The notes under the pieces: generated by a model | What the model was told of the DNA's origin: nothing | Seen by the model: the letters and a program-made list of their open reading frames with translations, nothing else | The model's database searches: none | Translations under genes and position numbers: made by a program | Shown: piece after piece, positions 62,558 through 64,000 of the stretch | Layout of the letters: the number at the start of each line of letters is the position of its first letter | Numbering within the stretch: position 1 is the first letter of the stretch | DNA from: Cytophagaceae bacterium | GTDB lineage: Bacteria; Bacteroidota; Bacteroidia; Cytophagales; Spirosomataceae | Length of the DNA stretch: 64,000 nt | Direction of reading: 5' to 3' | Assembly (NCBI GenBank): GCA_947460975.1 | Contig: CANHGO010000001.1 | Location: 124,001 to 188,000 of the forward strand

Positions 62558-62606
62558 AGGCACGATAATCGTGTCTGAAAACTGTAAAGACACGATGCTC
62601 GCGCCT
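62558..62606. repeat. Pair of REP-like palindromes between adk and obgE
   Basis: Two tandem copies of an AGRCACGAT/ATCGTGTCT-type palindrome. The inner arms ATCGTGTCT (62568-62576) and AGACACGAT (62588-62596) also pair perfectly across a short loop, and the outer arms AGGCaCGA and TCGcGCCT pair with one mismatch, so the whole 49 nt can form a cruciform. Same family as 20333-20350. Confidence 0.65.
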
Positions 62607-62622
62607 AAAAAATTACCTTTGA

Positions 62623-63192
62623 TTATGACTCGATAATGGAAACAATCTGTTCGAAAATCTCCTCGATTTCCCCTACGCCATTAATCCCTTTAAACTTTCC
62701 TTGGTCCGCATAATGTGATGCCACGGGAGCTGTTTTTTCGTTGTATTCCTGTACACGCTTACGAATCAAATCTTCATTTTGATCATCTGGGCGTCCAGAG
62801 GATTTTCCACGGGATAATAAACGCTGGGTTAATTCCTCGTCTCCCACTTGCAAAGCAATCATTTGTGTGATAGACAAATGGTGGCCACCTAATAAAACAT
62901 CTAGAGCATTTGCCTGGGCAACTGTCCGAGGAAAGCCATCGAAAATAAAGCCATTGGCCGACTTATTCTCGTTCAATTTATTTTCAATCATTCCGATCAC
63001 CACAGAATCTGGAACTAAAATGCCTTGATCCATTAATTTCTTAGCTTCTAAACCCAAAGGTGTATTCGCCTGTATCTCAGCACGCAGTAAATCGCCTGTT
63101 GACAAATGAATCAAACCATATTTTTCAATGATTTTAGCCGATTGAGTTCCTTTACCGGCACCTGGAGGGCCAAATAAAACAAGATTTAACAT
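62623..63192 (-). CDS. adk: Adenylate kinase
   Basis: 189 residues. P-loop LFGPPGAGKGTQSAKI, HLSTGDLLRAEI, FIFDGFPRTVAQANAL and a short-lid GKSSGRPDDQNEDLI region, i.e. the short form without a zinc lid. Converts ATP and AMP to two ADP. Promoter TACCTTTG at complement 63221-63228. It precedes obgE on the same strand. Confidence 0.97.
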   Translation of the reverse strand: MLNLVLFGPPGAGKGTQSAKIIEKYGLIHLSTGDLLRAEIQANTPLGLEAKKLMDQGILVPDSVVIGMIENKLNENKSANGFIFDGFPRTVAQANALDVLLGGHHLSITQMIALQVGDEELTQRLLSRGKSSGRPDDQNEDLIRKRVQEYNEKTAPVASHYADQGKFKGINGVGEIEEIFEQIVSIIES

Positions 63193-63220
63193 AAAAATTT
63201 ATCTATTGATTTTAAAAAGA

Positions 63221-63228
63221 CAAAGGTA
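63221..63228 (-). promoter_or_regulatory. adk promoter -7 element TACCTTTG
   Basis: Exact TAnnTTTG on the minus strand 29 nt before the adk ATG. Confidence 0.6.
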
Positions 63229-63429
63229 AACAAAGACCTTGAATAAACTACAGGTGTTCTAGGTACATTAAATTGTAAATAATGTTTAATGGACAAAACA
63301 TTAAAATTTCTTATAAATTCAAAAAAAATATAAAAATCATTTTTAAAATAAAAATATTTATCTTTTTTTGTAGTTCAATTTTCTTCAATGCGTCAAGCAA
63401 AGGAGATTTAAACCCTTAATTCATTATTT

Positions 63430-64000
63430 ATGAAAACAAAATTCTACGTAAGCAGAGTGGTCTTCATGATGGCAATAATGCTAACCCTTTCATGGGTTTC
63501 ATTTGGCCAGGACCGAAAAGTAGCGGGAAAAGTTCAGGACTCAGGTGGTCAGGGCATTCCAGGAGTTTCTATTGTAGTCAAAGGAAGTACTGTAGGTACA
63601 ACTTCTGATGGAAATGGAGCATTCTCTATTAATGTTAAAAGTTCTAATGCAGAACTAACATTCACATCTGTTGGGTATGTAAGCCAAACAGTTGCTGTAG
63701 GTGGCAAATCCACTTTAGCGATTACGCTAGCGGATGATGTAAGCCAATTAAGTGAAGTAGTCGTTACTGGTTACACATCTCAACGTAAAAAAGACATTAC
63801 GGGTGCCGTAGCGGTTGTAAGTGCGAAAGAACTTACTGCCGTACCAGCTGCATCGGTAACGCAAATGTTACAAGGTCGTGCATCAGGTGTGACGGTAGGT
63901 AATGACAACTCACCGGGTGGTGGTACGATGGTTCGTGTTCGTGGTTTTGGATCTACCAACAACAACTCGCCTCTTTATGTAATTGATGGCGTGCCTACAC
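63430..64000 (+). CDS. SusC/RagA-family TonB-linked outer-membrane receptor, 3' end cut by window
   Basis: Not in the ORF track because it runs off the window; 190 codons are open from the ATG at 63430. Signal peptide MKTKFYVSRVVFMMAIMLTL..SFG; CarboxypepD_reg domain (KVAGKVQDSGGQGIPGVSIV, FTSVGYVSQTVAVGG) about 28-105; the SusC-type LSEVVVTGYTSQRKKDITGA segment; and the start of the plug (VRGFGSTNNNSPLYVIDGVPT split across domains). The adjoining SusD gene, if any, lies beyond the window. The 237-nt gap before it is AT-rich with a poly-T tract and no gene. Confidence 0.93.
   Translation, partial: MKTKFYVSRVVFMMAIMLTLSWVSFGQDRKVAGKVQDSGGQGIPGVSIVVKGSTVGTTSDGNGAFSINVKSSNAELTFTSVGYVSQTVAVGGKSTLAITLADDVSQLSEVVVTGYTSQRKKDITGAVAVVSAKELTAVPAASVTQMLQGRASGVTVGNDNSPGGGTMVRVRGFGSTNNNSPLYVIDGVPT

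Noticed and set aside
1-64000. CRISPR arrays, tRNA/rRNA genes, IS elements or prophage
   Set aside because: No regularly spaced repeats, no tRNA/rRNA sequences and no transposase, integrase or phage genes were found in the intergenic or coding regions.

Overview
The window is a gene-dense stretch of a Bacteroidota chromosome, most likely order Cytophagales (freshwater or marine type). The evidence is: promoter elements of the TAnnTTTG class; little sign of Shine-Dalgarno sequences; several TonB-dependent/SusC-type receptors with N-terminal carboxypeptidase-regulatory domains; a PorT-like type IX secretion gene; a Bacteroidota-type N-succinyl/N-acetylornithine carbamoyltransferase; DUF2851, DUF4249 and GlmU-family genes. 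The DNA is AT-rich throughout. Genus cannot be fixed from sequence alone. I see no rRNA, tRNA, IS element, prophage, CRISPR array or defence island; the content is mainly housekeeping and metabolic.

Layout. 1-3.04 kb (minus): a truncated GntP permease, a sugar nucleotidyltransferase and a GHMP sugar kinase, with a MITE-like inverted-repeat segment between the permease and the transferase. 3.1-7.2 kb: a DUF5009-type acyltransferase (plus) facing a truncated haemoglobin, a vanadium haloperoxidase/PAP2-like lipoprotein and an FAD amine-oxidase-like enzyme (minus). 7.2-9.6 kb (plus): alpha/beta hydrolase, CBS protein and NAD kinase. 9.6-12.2 kb (minus): mutS. 12.3-15.4 kb (plus): GMC oxidoreductase, its Tat-exported partner subunit and pgeF. 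15.7-18.4 kb (minus): regulatory-domain protein, cdsA, a DUF2007 protein and a CPBP protease. 18.4-23.9 kb (plus): dusB, EamA transporter, DUF2851, crtW carotenoid ketolase, pyrH-frr. Then patatin (minus), polyprenyl synthetase (plus), an outer-membrane beta-barrel receptor (minus) and a GNAT enzyme (plus).

29.3-33.5 kb is an arginine operon (argF'-argB-argE-argH), facing ribE. 34.1-38.5 kb holds a DUF1684 protein and an envelope-stress-like set (DUF2807 protein, PspC-DUF2807 protein, PadR regulator). 38.6-42.3 kb (plus): histidine kinase, AEC transporter, menaquinone methyltransferase ubiE and porT. 42.3-47.8 kb is a divergent amino-sugar/receptor locus: TonB receptor plus DUF4249 lipoprotein on one side, an orphan HipB-like regulator and a NagB-LmbE fusion on the other, with a perfect 13-bp inverted repeat between them. 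47.8-56.6 kb (minus): a fused FAD/Fe-S dehydrogenase, lysoplasmalogenase, GT2 and GT39-type glycosyltransferases and nrdA. 57-61.5 kb (plus): rpmE2 behind a structured leader, a GlmU-family protein, holB, hemC and an RmlD-like reductase. 61.5-63.2 kb (minus): obgE and adk. The window ends inside a SusC-like receptor gene.

The most notable signals are regulatory or structural rather than a new enzyme system: the palindromic operator at the HipB-like/TonB receptor divergon; PadR-type operator repeats at 38.5 kb; a leader before rpmE2 with two hairpins whose loops are complementary; three REP-like palindromes of one family; a MITE-like segment at 0.9-1.1 kb; and eight convergent gene pairs whose stop codons lie within 6 nt of each other or overlap. 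I did not find a convincing wholly novel multi-gene system.
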